From the NCBI RefSeq assembly GCF_023746535.1, contig NZ_CP098747.1, positions 186,001 through 250,000 of the forward strand: a stretch of 64,000 nt of DNA, read 5' to 3'. Below, piece by piece: positions 26,283 through 35,542 of the stretch (the stretch's first letter is position 1; each line of letters opens with the position of its first letter). The notes below the pieces were generated by a model. The model made no database searches and was not told where the DNA came from. It saw nothing but the letters and a program-made list of their open reading frames with translations. Both the position numbers and the translations under genes were made by a program. The DNA comes from Sneathiella marina (GTDB lineage Bacteria > Pseudomonadota > Alphaproteobacteria > Sneathiellales > Sneathiellaceae).

Positions 26283-27383
26283 ATGTGGCAATTCGAGAAC
26301 CCGGTCAGCGTCTGTTTTGGCGCCGGCGCCTTGAACAGAATTGCAGATCTTATAGAAGGGCGGCCCTATTGCCTTGTGACTTATAAGGACCCTTTTTTTG
26401 CAGAACTGACCGAAAAAGTGACGTCTATGGCAGGCTCGCCGGACGTCATTGTCAATAACATAACCACAAACCCTGATTTTCTATCTTTATCTCAATCTTG
26501 TCGGCATTTTGCCAATAAGGCGACGACAGATACCATCATAATAGCCTTAGGCGGTGGATCTGTCATTGATGCTGCCAAAGTACTGGCATCCAGTAATGAC
26601 GGATTTGAGGTCGTTAAAAGGTTTCTGGAAACAGGTGAGGGAGAAGACCGGTTGGGATCCCGTCCTTTAATCGCTGTTCCGACGACGGCGGGAACGGGCA
26701 GTGAAGTCACATGCTGGGCGACAGTTTGGGATACTGTTGCCCAGAAGAAATATTCACTGGCGCGCCATGATCTATACCCGACGCATGCTGTTGTTGATCC
26801 GGAACTGATGTTGGGCCTGCCAAGAGATCTGACAATCAGTACCGGCCTTGATGCCTTGTCGCATGCATTGGAAAGTCTTTGGAACAGGAGCTGTAATCCC
26901 ATTTCAGCGATCCATGCTGTATTTGCGGCGAAAGAGATTATCGACATCTTGCCAAGGCTGGCTAATGATCTGCAGAACCTGGAACTAAGATCCCGCGCCG
27001 CCCAAGCCAGTTTATTTGCCGGCCTCGCTTTTTCAAATACCAAAACGGCGTTGGCTCATTCCGTGTCTTATCCAATTACCCTAAAATATGGAGTGCCTCA
27101 TGGCCTGGCTTGCTCCTTCAGTTTGCCCATGGTGCTGGCAAGTGTCATTGGCGCCGATGAAACTTGCGATAAATATCTCAGGCAGATTTTTGGCGACAAC
27201 CTCCATAACGCCATCGCGGATCTGGAGAATTTTCTTCACAGGCTGGATGTGTCGACCAGGGCCTCAAGTTATGGCGTGAAAAGGGACGAATGGAAAGAGT
27301 TGCTGACCTCTGCCCTTGCCGGTGAACGAGGGCGAAACTTTATCGGCACAAAAGAGCGTGTGCTGGAAAATTTCACTCTTTAA
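26283..27383 (+). CDS. Iron-containing alcohol dehydrogenase
   Basis: About 366 aa of the group III iron-dependent dehydrogenases. The NAD site is IIALGGGSVIDAAKVLA, then AVPTTAGTGSEVTCWA. Metal ligands are expected in HAVVDPELML (Asp), GLDALSHALESL (His), TALAHSVSYP (His) and YGVPHGLACSF (His). The FENPVSVCFGAGAL opening and the LysR neighbour recall phosphonoacetaldehyde reductase-like enzymes, but the aldehyde/alcohol is unproven. The ATG at 26283 is chosen because GGAGAG sits five bases before it. An upstream in-frame ATG at 26250 has none. Confidence 0.85.
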   Translation: MWQFENPVSVCFGAGALNRIADLIEGRPYCLVTYKDPFFAELTEKVTSMAGSPDVIVNNITTNPDFLSLSQSCRHFANKATTDTIIIALGGGSVIDAAKVLASSNDGFEVVKRFLETGEGEDRLGSRPLIAVPTTAGTGSEVTCWATVWDTVAQKKYSLARHDLYPTHAVVDPELMLGLPRDLTISTGLDALSHALESLWNRSCNPISAIHAVFAAKEIIDILPRLANDLQNLELRSRAAQASLFAGLAFSNTKTALAHSVSYPITLKYGVPHGLACSFSLPMVLASVIGADETCDKYLRQIFGDNLHNAIADLENFLHRLDVSTRASSYGVKRDEWKELLTSALAGERGRNFIGTKERVLENFTL

Positions 27384-27482
27384 AGATAAATCGCCATCGG
27401 GTGACCGACGGCGGGAACAGGAGACTATTTTCATCTATGGATAGTTAATGTCAATCTGCCCTTCGGATAGCCACGATCAGGA

Positions 27483-28934
27483 TCAATCATCGAAGCCGGG
27501 TGGAGGGGTGAACCCTCCAAACTCCTGCGCCATAAGCTCGGCAAACCGGATTGTTTTACGGTCGTTAAATTCCGCGCCGACAGCTTGCAGGCCAATCGGC
27601 AGGCCGTCTGTACCGGGGCCGGTTGGAAAGACCGTGGAGGGTAGATATGCGACGGTAATATGTCCTGACCAGAGAAGCTGTTCGAAATAGGGATGTTCAG
27701 CGTTATCAAAGGTAATTCGCCTGCCATTGAAATGACTTTGATCATGCTTGAAAGCTGTCGTCGCCATTTGCGGACAAATCAAAATGTCCCAGTCCTGGAA
27801 AAATTCCTGCCACGCCATGCGAAGTATTTCGCGGCGGTTGTTCCATGCCAGCCAAGTCTGATGGCTTTGGGTGAGGGAGCGGGCCGTGAGGGCTCCCGGG
27901 CTGGAATTACCGGATGAGTATCCAGCCGCTTTTTCTGTCAGGGCAGCCGTTTCCTCTTGCGGGAGATGGGCACCAAGGACCCCGTTCAGCATGAAAAAAT
28001 ATGTCTGACGGGACATTGCCACGTCAATATCCGGACGGGCCTTGTCAGAAACGGTCGCGCCAAGCTTGGCAAGCCTGTCGCCAATTTCCTGAACACGGCC
28101 TGACATTTCGCTGCTTACCGGCGAAAGAGGGTCATCTGGCCAGATCGCAATTTTGAAGTCTTTCAAGCCTGTCATGCCCGGGTCAGGAAGGCTGAGCGTC
28201 CATCCGGGGGAATTCAACGGATCCGGCCCCGCCATGATATTCATTGCCAAGGCCAGGTCTTGTGCACTGCGTGCCATGGGACCGACAACAGCAATATCCG
28301 GCGGTGCGACATCTCCTGGCAGCGCGTGACCTTGAGACGGAACAATTCCCCAAGTGGGCTTATGCCCATATACGCCACAGAAATGAGCCGGATTGCGAAT
28401 GGATCCGCCAATATCAGATCCGCTTTCAAGACCACAGAAACCGGCCGCCAGAGCTGCCGAGGACCCTCCCGAAGATCCGCCTGGTGTTCGGCGGACGTCC
28501 CAGGGATTATTGGTTGTCCCGTAAATACTATTATAGCTTTGAAAGTCAGCTAGCCCTTCGGGCACATTTGTCTTGCCGATGAAATGAGCGCCAGCTGCCT
28601 TAAACTTTTTGACGACTTGGGAATCTGTCTGCGCAATATTCTTGGCAAAATTTTCAATTCCCCAGGTCGTCGGAAGATGTGAAATGTCATAGGCTTCCTT
28701 GATGGTCATGGGCAGCCCGTGCAGAGGGCCCAGTGATCGACCGGCCGCCTGTTCCGCATCCGCCTGATCGGCGGCATTGCGGGCTGTGTCGAAATCATGG
28801 ACTGGCACGGCATTGATCTTTCCGTCAAACCGCTCGATCCGGTCAATATAGTAATCCGTGAGTTCCCGGGAGCTTATCTCTTTGTCTTGAATTTTTTGAG
28901 TGAGTTCGCTCGCCGATTGAAATGCCAGGGTCAT
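27483..28934 (-). CDS. Amidase-signature family hydrolase
   Basis: A 483-aa amidase. The catalytic lysine is in LPMTIKEAYDISH, the cis-Ser in RTPGGSSGGSSAALAAGF, and the nucleophile in GLESGSDIGGSIRNPAHFCG. FPTGPGTDGLPIGLQAVG is the common C-terminal loop. Unlike the two GatA-like amidases in this window it has the KEA core and a long insertion near the C-terminus. It is convergent with the alcohol dehydrogenase and lies in the same direction as the LysR gene that follows. Substrate unknown. Confidence 0.9.
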   Translation of the reverse strand: MTLAFQSASELTQKIQDKEISSRELTDYYIDRIERFDGKINAVPVHDFDTARNAADQADAEQAAGRSLGPLHGLPMTIKEAYDISHLPTTWGIENFAKNIAQTDSQVVKKFKAAGAHFIGKTNVPEGLADFQSYNSIYGTTNNPWDVRRTPGGSSGGSSAALAAGFCGLESGSDIGGSIRNPAHFCGVYGHKPTWGIVPSQGHALPGDVAPPDIAVVGPMARSAQDLALAMNIMAGPDPLNSPGWTLSLPDPGMTGLKDFKIAIWPDDPLSPVSSEMSGRVQEIGDRLAKLGATVSDKARPDIDVAMSRQTYFFMLNGVLGAHLPQEETAALTEKAAGYSSGNSSPGALTARSLTQSHQTWLAWNNRREILRMAWQEFFQDWDILICPQMATTAFKHDQSHFNGRRITFDNAEHPYFEQLLWSGHITVAYLPSTVFPTGPGTDGLPIGLQAVGAEFNDRKTIRFAELMAQEFGGFTPPPGFDD

Positions 28935-29059
28935 ACCAATATCCTTCTTCTTTTCTTTGACCGTATCCTAGCATGATATTTGCTGGCCTTGTCAGAGTAA
29001 ATTAGGAGGTGCAGCGCGGCTGCCGCCAGCCCCTGACCCTGTGATCCTCAAATCCCTTT

Positions 29060-29956
29060 TCAGTTTTTAAAAGACGCAAGCTGTGCCCTGACAATTTCAA
29101 TAAATGCCATGGCATGGTCTGACAGGGGCCGGTTAATTGGATGAATAACTTCCAGCTCGACAGGTATGGCGGGGGCATATTTGCGAACAACCAAATTCGG
29201 CCCGGCATAAGCCCTTGCCGTGAGAGGTTCCAGAATTGAAATGCCAAGATTCTGCCCAACCAAATTACATATCGGAGCCGAAAATGTTGATTCCAAAATG
29301 ACATTGATATCAATTCCGGCGTCCTCAAGACTGCGAAATACATGCTGATGTGTTAAACTGTAATCTGAAATTAGCAACAATGGCTCTCCATCCAGGTCTT
29401 GGGGATGAATGAGGCGTTTTGCCGCGAGCGGATGGGTGCCAGGAAGAATGCAAACAGCGTCCAGAACAGGTAACGCGCTTCTATGTACGCCGGTGACGGT
29501 CGACGGCACGACTGCAATCCCCATATCGTGCTGGCGCATTGCCACGAGCTCCAGGACTTCGGGGGAGGCGCAGGCATGCATGGATATCTTTATGTCCGGC
29601 CAGTCCTGATGAAAACGCTGAATAGCGTCTGGCAGTAAATAAAATGAAGTTGCGACATTTGCCGCGATCCGCAATTCTCCTTTTCGTCGGCGCCGGAGTT
29701 CTTCCGCAGCCCGTCCAAGGCGGTCGAGGCCATAGAAACTGCGTTGAACCTCCCGATAAAATTCTGTTGCATCAGCGGTTGGGGTAAGACCACCGCGCGT
29801 ACGATCAAACAGTTTAAAGCCGATATCAATTTCCAGGTCTCTTATCAGCCGACTGATTGCCGGCTGGCTGACCCCCATGAATTCACCTGCGACCGTCATG
29901 CTTCCCGTTTGATGGACGAATCGGAAAGCTTCTATTTGCCGAAGATTGAGGCGCAT
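29060..29956 (-). CDS. LysR-family regulator
   Basis: A 298-aa LysR protein. The helix-turn-helix is in TGSMTVAGEFMGVSQPAISR and the arm LIRDLEIDIGFKLFDRTRGG. The effector domain has LRIAANVATSFYLLP and VGQNLGISILEP. It stands between the amidase (same direction) and the divergent PhyH gene (145 bases away). The gap holds AATTCGAC with its complement about 40 bases on, and two copies of CCGGCTAA. These could be its binding sites. Confidence 0.88.
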   Translation of the reverse strand: MRLNLRQIEAFRFVHQTGSMTVAGEFMGVSQPAISRLIRDLEIDIGFKLFDRTRGGLTPTADATEFYREVQRSFYGLDRLGRAAEELRRRRKGELRIAANVATSFYLLPDAIQRFHQDWPDIKISMHACASPEVLELVAMRQHDMGIAVVPSTVTGVHRSALPVLDAVCILPGTHPLAAKRLIHPQDLDGEPLLLISDYSLTHQHVFRSLEDAGIDINVILESTFSAPICNLVGQNLGISILEPLTARAYAGPNLVVRKYAPAIPVELEVIHPINRPLSDHAMAFIEIVRAQLASFKN

Positions 29957-30101
29957 TTCATTTCTCTATTAGCATAATATTTTGGTATTTAAGGAAACAA
30001 TTTTGAATTCGACATTATTCTAAAACCGGCTAATCTGTCAGCAATAAATTGAAGTCGAATTTCCGGCTAAAAAATAATGTGTTGTTTGTTGGGATCAGAG
30101 T

Positions 30102-30941
30102 ATGCGTGAATTATCGGCGAGTGAAATTGATCAGCATTCCGGGAATCTGGACAAGAACGGGTTCACGATCGTCAAAAATGCAATACCACCGGTTTTGCTG
30201 AGCGAACTGCGCGAAGCACTGGCTGAGGTGCAATCAACCCATGATATCGGGTACAGTGAAACGTCATTTGAAGGCACCCGGACGGTTAGGATCTACAATT
30301 TGCTTGCCTATCACCGGGCATTTGAAAAAATACCGGTTTCACCTGTGGTTCTTCCCATTGTCGCACGTATTTTGGACAGTGAATTACAATTGTCGTCGCT
30401 GTCGGCAATATGTCCGGGACCTGGCCAGGAAGCCCAGCCTTTACATGGGGATAATCAAATGATCCCGCTGCCCCGGCCGCATATTCCTATTGCCGTGAAT
30501 TCCATGTGGGCGCTCACCGATTTTACGGAAGAAAACGGCGCAACCCGGTTTGTTCCCGGCAGTCATCTATTCGACCATAATCCAGATTATGACGGACAGT
30601 ATGAGACAGAATGCGCAGAAATGTCCGCTGGCTCAATTCTAATTTGGAATAGCGCGCTGTGGCATGGCGGGGGTGAAAATCAAACGGATAAGCGACGCGA
30701 TGGTATCGCGTGCTATTATTGTGCGGGCTGGGTACGGCAGCAGGAAAACCAGCAGCTAGGTATTCCATTTGACCGGATCAAGCAATTTCCCCGTCGATTG
30801 CAGGAGCTTTGCGGCTTTTCCGTCTATCGCGGTGTTTACGGTCATATCGACAACCGCGACCCGATCCAAATGCTCGGCCGGGAGCAAAAGGGGAAAATGG
30901 TATGGCAAGCCAGCGACAGCGCGAAAGAAAGAAAAAAGTAG
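30102..30941 (+). CDS. Phytanoyl-CoA dioxygenase family (PhyH) Fe(II)/2-oxoglutarate oxygenase
   Basis: A 279-aa oxygenase. Iron is held by the HxD of PLHGDNQMIP and the distal His of ALWHGGGENQ, and the 2-oxoglutarate arginine is probably in TDKRRDGIACYY. The N-terminus (LDKNGFTIVKNAIPPVLLSE) is the usual PhyH opening, so the active site looks intact. Family members hydroxylate very different substrates, including phytanoyl-CoA, ectoine and aminoethylphosphonate, and nothing here picks one. It is divergent from a LysR gene, its likely regulator. Confidence 0.87.
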   Translation: MRELSASEIDQHSGNLDKNGFTIVKNAIPPVLLSELREALAEVQSTHDIGYSETSFEGTRTVRIYNLLAYHRAFEKIPVSPVVLPIVARILDSELQLSSLSAICPGPGQEAQPLHGDNQMIPLPRPHIPIAVNSMWALTDFTEENGATRFVPGSHLFDHNPDYDGQYETECAEMSAGSILIWNSALWHGGGENQTDKRRDGIACYYCAGWVRQQENQQLGIPFDRIKQFPRRLQELCGFSVYRGVYGHIDNRDPIQMLGREQKGKMVWQASDSAKERKK

Positions 30942-31009
30942 CGGGTACCAAAAGGCCTGTTTTTTAGATGCGAGTTGCCTGTTGAGAAAATTATGGCATA
31001 AAGAGCGCC

Positions 31010-32170
31010 ATGGCATTAAGGATCAAAAATAAAGCCGCCCGACGGTTGTGGCTTGATACAAATTCGCTTTCGATGACACCGACCGGCTCGCTTGATGTTT
31101 TACAGATCATCAAGAACCTGGGATTTGTTCAACTTGATACAATCCAGTATGTATCACGGGCGCATCATCATATATTATGGAGCCGCAATCAGAATTACCG
31201 TGAAGGAATGCTTGATAAGCTCCTTTCACGGGACCGTGCTGTTTTCGAACATTTCACACATGATGCCTCCATCCTGCCCATGGAATTTTATCCCATGTGG
31301 AGACGACAATTTTCCCGGATGGCGGCGCGGGTTCAAAAATCGGGTTACTATCGGACACCGCTTAGCAATACCATATGTGAGGAGATACGAGCCCGGATCG
31401 AAAAGGAGGGGCCGCTTTCCACTCATGCTTTCGACACGCGCGTCACCGGGGAAAAGAAGATGTGGTCCCGACCCCCTCATAAATTGGCGCTGGATCAAAT
31501 GTGGTACGCCGGAGAATTATCCACCTCCCATCGCGAGAGCTTCAAGAAATTCTATGATTTGTCCGAGCGGATCATACCCCCGGAATTACTGGAAATTGCC
31601 CATGAGGAAGATGCGCAAATTAACTGGCTTTGCAGCGAGGCTCTTAATCGACTGGGTTTTGGGTCCCTGGGAGATATTCAACGGTTCTGGGCGGCGACGG
31701 ATCGGGCGGAAGTGCAAATCTGGGCCGAGCAAAACAGCAATAAGCTGATCCCTGTAGAGATTGAGGATATTGACGGGAATTGGATGAACGGGTTTGCGCC
31801 GCTCGATATTGAAGACCGGTTAAATGCCGCGCCTGTTCCGACTTCCAGGTTGAGGATTTTAAATCCTTTTGATCCTGCCATACGAGATCGGGCGCGCCTT
31901 GCCAAATTATTCGGGTTTCACTATCGGATCGAGATTTTCGTTCCGGCGAAAAAGCGAAAATGGGGATATTACGTGTATCCTCTGCTTGAAGGAGATCGGT
32001 TTGTCGGGCGCATTGAGGTAAAAGCTGACCGTAAATCGAGTAGTCTGAAGGTTATTCAATTTTGGCCGGAGCCGGGTGTAAAATGGCCGCAAAGCAGAAA
32101 AGCCAAGCTCGCCAAAGAGCTCGAGAGGCTGGCCCGTTTCACAAATTTGAACTCCGTAAATTGGCTATGA
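31010..32170 (+). CDS. YcaQ/AlkX-type DNA glycosylase (HTH_42 family)
   Basis: A 386-aa protein made of tandem winged helices. LGFVQLDTIQYVSRAHHHIL contains the Q-hydrophobic-D motif that marks the AlkX/YcaQ branch (AlkZ has Q-x-Q). Other family blocks are EHFTHDASILPMEFYPMW and LRILNPFDPAIRDRARLAKL. Relatives unhook interstrand crosslinks and remove bulky N-alkylated purines. Some members protect makers of DNA-damaging natural products. It is convergent with the lanthipeptide synthetase gene, 60 bases away. Confidence 0.87.
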   Translation: MALRIKNKAARRLWLDTNSLSMTPTGSLDVLQIIKNLGFVQLDTIQYVSRAHHHILWSRNQNYREGMLDKLLSRDRAVFEHFTHDASILPMEFYPMWRRQFSRMAARVQKSGYYRTPLSNTICEEIRARIEKEGPLSTHAFDTRVTGEKKMWSRPPHKLALDQMWYAGELSTSHRESFKKFYDLSERIIPPELLEIAHEEDAQINWLCSEALNRLGFGSLGDIQRFWAATDRAEVQIWAEQNSNKLIPVEIEDIDGNWMNGFAPLDIEDRLNAAPVPTSRLRILNPFDPAIRDRARLAKLFGFHYRIEIFVPAKKRKWGYYVYPLLEGDRFVGRIEVKADRKSSSLKVIQFWPEPGVKWPQSRKAKLAKELERLARFTNLNSVNWL

Positions 32171-32230
32171 TCTGACCATTCCCATGCGCGAATTGGAGCT
32201 AGTCCCTTGCCAGGCAGTTTTTTAAAGACT

Positions 32231-35200
32231 TTATCCCTGACCGCAATGCCCAAAGGACAGAATATCCGGAATTTTCCCCGGCTCGGCAATTTGCAAAAGG
32301 GCCAGTCCCACGCCGGCAGCACCATTGAAAAACCCTGGATTATCAGCGTCATTCCCTACTCGCCACTGAAAACTCTTGTCCGTTTTCGCTTTCGCTAAAA
32401 TACATGAAATTTGCGAGAGCACCTGTTTTTCCAACTTGCATTTACCAGTTTCCCGTGCGGCTCGGGTCAAAAAGAAAAGAATACCGAGATTTCCGGAAAA
32501 GAGGTCATCATTGTCCAATAACGCCCGACCGGATAATCTTTCAATGGCATGTTCTATGTCCTCCGAGTAGCTGGCGTAAGGCCTATTCAGCGCTTCGAGT
32601 TCGATGCGCGCTATTCCGATGCCTGCTGCGCCATTTGCGTAGCCTGGTAATTGCGGTGCTTGTGAATCCTCCCTCTGGTGTTCCACATTGCGTAAATCGG
32701 GCCATGATCCAAATTTATCCCGCAAGGAACTTTCATATTCCAGACCTTCTATTGCCGCGTCATTGAATTGTGGAAGATTTAAAGCCTGCGCAGCGCGGGA
32801 GAGGGCGAGGGCGATACCGCTTGCACCATGCATTAGCCCGGATAGAGGCATGGCCCAGTTCTGGCTTTTCCATGCGGTGCTGCCGCAGGCCAAAAGAGTC
32901 GAGCAATCTAAGAGATGGCGTCCACAATTTCGGATTTTATGCACAATTTCCGGACTGGGGTATCTATGGTAAAAGGCCTGAAGGCCAATCATTGCTCCGG
33001 CAACTCCGGACATCAATCCAAAATCCCTGCTTGTTGCTATTTTCTCCGGTGTTATTGTTTGCGCGAAGACTTGTGCGAAGCTCAAATATCGACTGTCATT
33101 CAGCATATCAGCCAGCACCACAAGAGCGTATACAATCCCCCCGAGGCCAAACCCTAGCCCAAGCGACATGGCGCATCCCGATCGTTGCAATTTGACAATC
33201 ATGCTTGCTCGCTCAAGCACAATCGCGGTTGTTTCGGTCGCACGGATTCGATAAGTTTCCTCGCCGGTTATCTTGTAAAGCGCGGCTTGCAGCAATCCAA
33301 TTCCAAGAGTGCCGCAAATTAGAGATGGTGGAAGTATGCTAAGCTGAAGCTTCTGTTCATCCGAAGTAACCGGTAATAGCCCAAGCCAGGTAACGCCGCC
33401 ACCGGCTTTGATGGCAGACATATTAATCACCTCTTCCAAGTCTCTTACAGTTTCAATGATCGTCTCTTTGCTCGCTGGTGCCAGCGGTGATTCTACGACT
33501 TCTGGTAACGGGTCATGTGGTTCACCTATCCTGGATACGCTAACGCATTGCTGGATCATGAGGCGATCACGCTTGAGCATTTTACTGTCCAATTCCTGCA
33601 GCCGGGATTTAGCTTGTTCAAGACAGGGGGCACGGAAAAAATTCTTGATGATATATTGGTCACCACAAGCAAGGCTCGTTGAGGTAGGAGATCCGCTATA
33701 AAAGGGAATATTGAATGTAGACAGGCAGGATATTTCGTAATTTCTGAAGGCAGCTGATGCATTGAATTCTTCCTGCGTGAACTCTGACAACAGCAACAAA
33801 TCGAATTGTGAGCTCCATGTAACACCGTTTTCAAGGTTTTGAGGGCTGAGGGCTCTTTCCATCAGCATAGTATAGACATGTGTGGGTCTTAAGATTGAAC
33901 GAAAGGTCACCTTTTCGAATGCGTCCAGTGGTCCGCCTGACGCGCCTATTCTAGATCCAAATTTTATCAGAAATGCAAACATATCTTTGTAGCCCGCGAC
34001 TAGATATTTTTCATATTTATTTACATCCAGCACTGCTCCTTGCAGTCTGGGAATATTGTTAAAGAGAATGCCTTTTTTAGGAGCTTCTTGGGCATGGGTA
34101 GGATGGTTATTCGAAGGAACAGAAGATATTTCAGCAATATCGAGGCCGCCAAGCCGGATCGCTTTTCCATTTGGAGCGCTATACCAACCTGGTAAATATC
34201 CGGTATTTAGAACGGAATTTTCGATAATATCTGATGCTAATTCGAAAGCCTGTTCAGCACCTCGAGATTGCAGGCTTCTTTTCGGCTGCGCTTGAAAAAC
34301 TGTTTCCAGATCAAGTGGTACCGGCTTGGTCCCGGACGCGATAATATTACCATAATGGAAATCATTTCCGTGCAGTAACCGAATTAAGCAAAGCGTGGCT
34401 CCTGACCGCCGAAAAAACTCTTCGGCTTCCGATTGTGTTTCACAGGGTTTAGGGACGATCCACTCCACCCAACCATATCCGTTACAGACCCGGGTTTTTG
34501 GGACACCGGCGGAGTAGGGTGCACCATGATCGTTAAGCCACTGGATTAATGTGCCCCAGGCTCGATCAATGCGCAAATCCTTGGGTTTGTATCCGATACT
34601 GATGTTGTTCTCAAATGTCAGCTTATAAATAGATTTTCCTTCGTTATATAGTTCTGATAGACCATATTCGATGCTTACGACCCGTCCGGGAGTGTCAATT
34701 TTCGTCAAGGAAAAGATCTCAGTGCTCAAATCTTGAGACAGACGTTCCAGGAATTCTAAGGTAGTGGCTTGCCAGTGCATTATCATTGTCGTAATCAACC
34801 GGGCAAGTACAGGCCGGTTGTATAAGAAATTATCCAGCCCTTCCTTTTCAATTACTTGAATCGCTTTTTTTTGCCTGTGGCATTCTGTAATTCGTGCTGT
34901 CTTTTCCTGACTGGAAGGGAGATTTGACGACATGCCAGATTTGTTGCCGTAGTTTTCTCCGACATCATCAATCGATTTGATACAACAATCTGAGATGGGT
35001 TCTAGTAATGAGAAATCCAAATCCGAAAGCGCTTCACATGATAGATTTTGCAGCCAGATGTCTTTGGCTTTCATGTCTCGCATATGTCGGGCATTTTTTA
35101 CCAATGGAAAGAAAATTTGCTCGTAGGGAAAAAGGGATTTTGGTGTTGAGCTAGATTGCTTCTTGGTAGTTTTTTTGTTTACCGGGCCGGCAACCAGCTG

Positions 35201-35542
35201 ACTAAATACAATTGCCCATTCTGGAAGAGGTTGATCGCAGTTGAGCACAACTTCGCCAAATAGCGGTTTTGCTTTCGCGGGATCAATGTTTCGATCGGCC
35301 AGAATATCGCTCATCAAGAAAGGATCCCCTCTAGATGTTGATTTAACCCAAGCGTTGTACCGGCTCTTTGCAATTGCATAATTTCTCTTGGTTTTCTTTG
35401 GCGCAAAATGTCCCGATAGCCTTTCTTCCAATGTACTTGCGCGAGCGGCGAGCGTTTTCAACTCTTCGATGGTGAAAGCCTCTCTTGTGAAGGTTGGGCC
35501 TGCCGCAGTGATTTGCGCGGATAGAGTAGCTTGAGCAGTCAT
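32231..35542 (-). CDS. Class II lanthipeptide synthetase LanM with degenerate cyclase domain
   Basis: About 1103 aa. The N-terminal dehydratase half keeps its catalytic set: Lys in GYKPKDLRIDRAW (about 319), Asp, His and Asn in LHGNDFHYGN (394, 396, 399), Asp in VPLDLETVF (411), and Arg/Thr in SILRPTHVY (552, 554). These phosphorylate and eliminate Ser/Thr in a precursor peptide. The C-terminal half is LanC-shaped, with glycine-rich repeats such as GLMHGASGIALAL. But the WC(H/N)G motif reads YANG (Cys to Ala, about 969), and the CHG motif reads LFSG (Cys to Phe and His to Ser, about 1015-1016). All three zinc ligands are therefore absent. The ATG at 35542 has GGGAG before it. No precursor, protease or exporter gene is adjacent. 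Confidence 0.92.
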   Translation of the reverse strand: MTAQATLSAQITAAGPTFTREAFTIEELKTLAARASTLEERLSGHFAPKKTKRNYAIAKSRYNAWVKSTSRGDPFLMSDILADRNIDPAKAKPLFGEVVLNCDQPLPEWAIVFSQLVAGPVNKKTTKKQSSSTPKSLFPYEQIFFPLVKNARHMRDMKAKDIWLQNLSCEALSDLDFSLLEPISDCCIKSIDDVGENYGNKSGMSSNLPSSQEKTARITECHRQKKAIQVIEKEGLDNFLYNRPVLARLITTMIMHWQATTLEFLERLSQDLSTEIFSLTKIDTPGRVVSIEYGLSELYNEGKSIYKLTFENNISIGYKPKDLRIDRAWGTLIQWLNDHGAPYSAGVPKTRVCNGYGWVEWIVPKPCETQSEAEEFFRRSGATLCLIRLLHGNDFHYGNIIASGTKPVPLDLETVFQAQPKRSLQSRGAEQAFELASDIIENSVLNTGYLPGWYSAPNGKAIRLGGLDIAEISSVPSNNHPTHAQEAPKKGILFNNIPRLQGAVLDVNKYEKYLVAGYKDMFAFLIKFGSRIGASGGPLDAFEKVTFRSILRPTHVYTMLMERALSPQNLENGVTWSSQFDLLLLSEFTQEEFNASAAFRNYEISCLSTFNIPFYSGSPTSTSLACGDQYIIKNFFRAPCLEQAKSRLQELDSKMLKRDRLMIQQCVSVSRIGEPHDPLPEVVESPLAPASKETIIETVRDLEEVINMSAIKAGGGVTWLGLLPVTSDEQKLQLSILPPSLICGTLGIGLLQAALYKITGEETYRIRATETTAIVLERASMIVKLQRSGCAMSLGLGFGLGGIVYALVVLADMLNDSRYLSFAQVFAQTITPEKIATSRDFGLMSGVAGAMIGLQAFYHRYPSPEIVHKIRNCGRHLLDCSTLLACGSTAWKSQNWAMPLSGLMHGASGIALALSRAAQALNLPQFNDAAIEGLEYESSLRDKFGSWPDLRNVEHQREDSQAPQLPGYANGAAGIGIARIELEALNRPYASYSEDIEHAIERLSGRALLDNDDLFSGNLGILFFLTRAARETGKCKLEKQVLSQISCILAKAKTDKSFQWRVGNDADNPGFFNGAAGVGLALLQIAEPGKIPDILSFGHCGQG

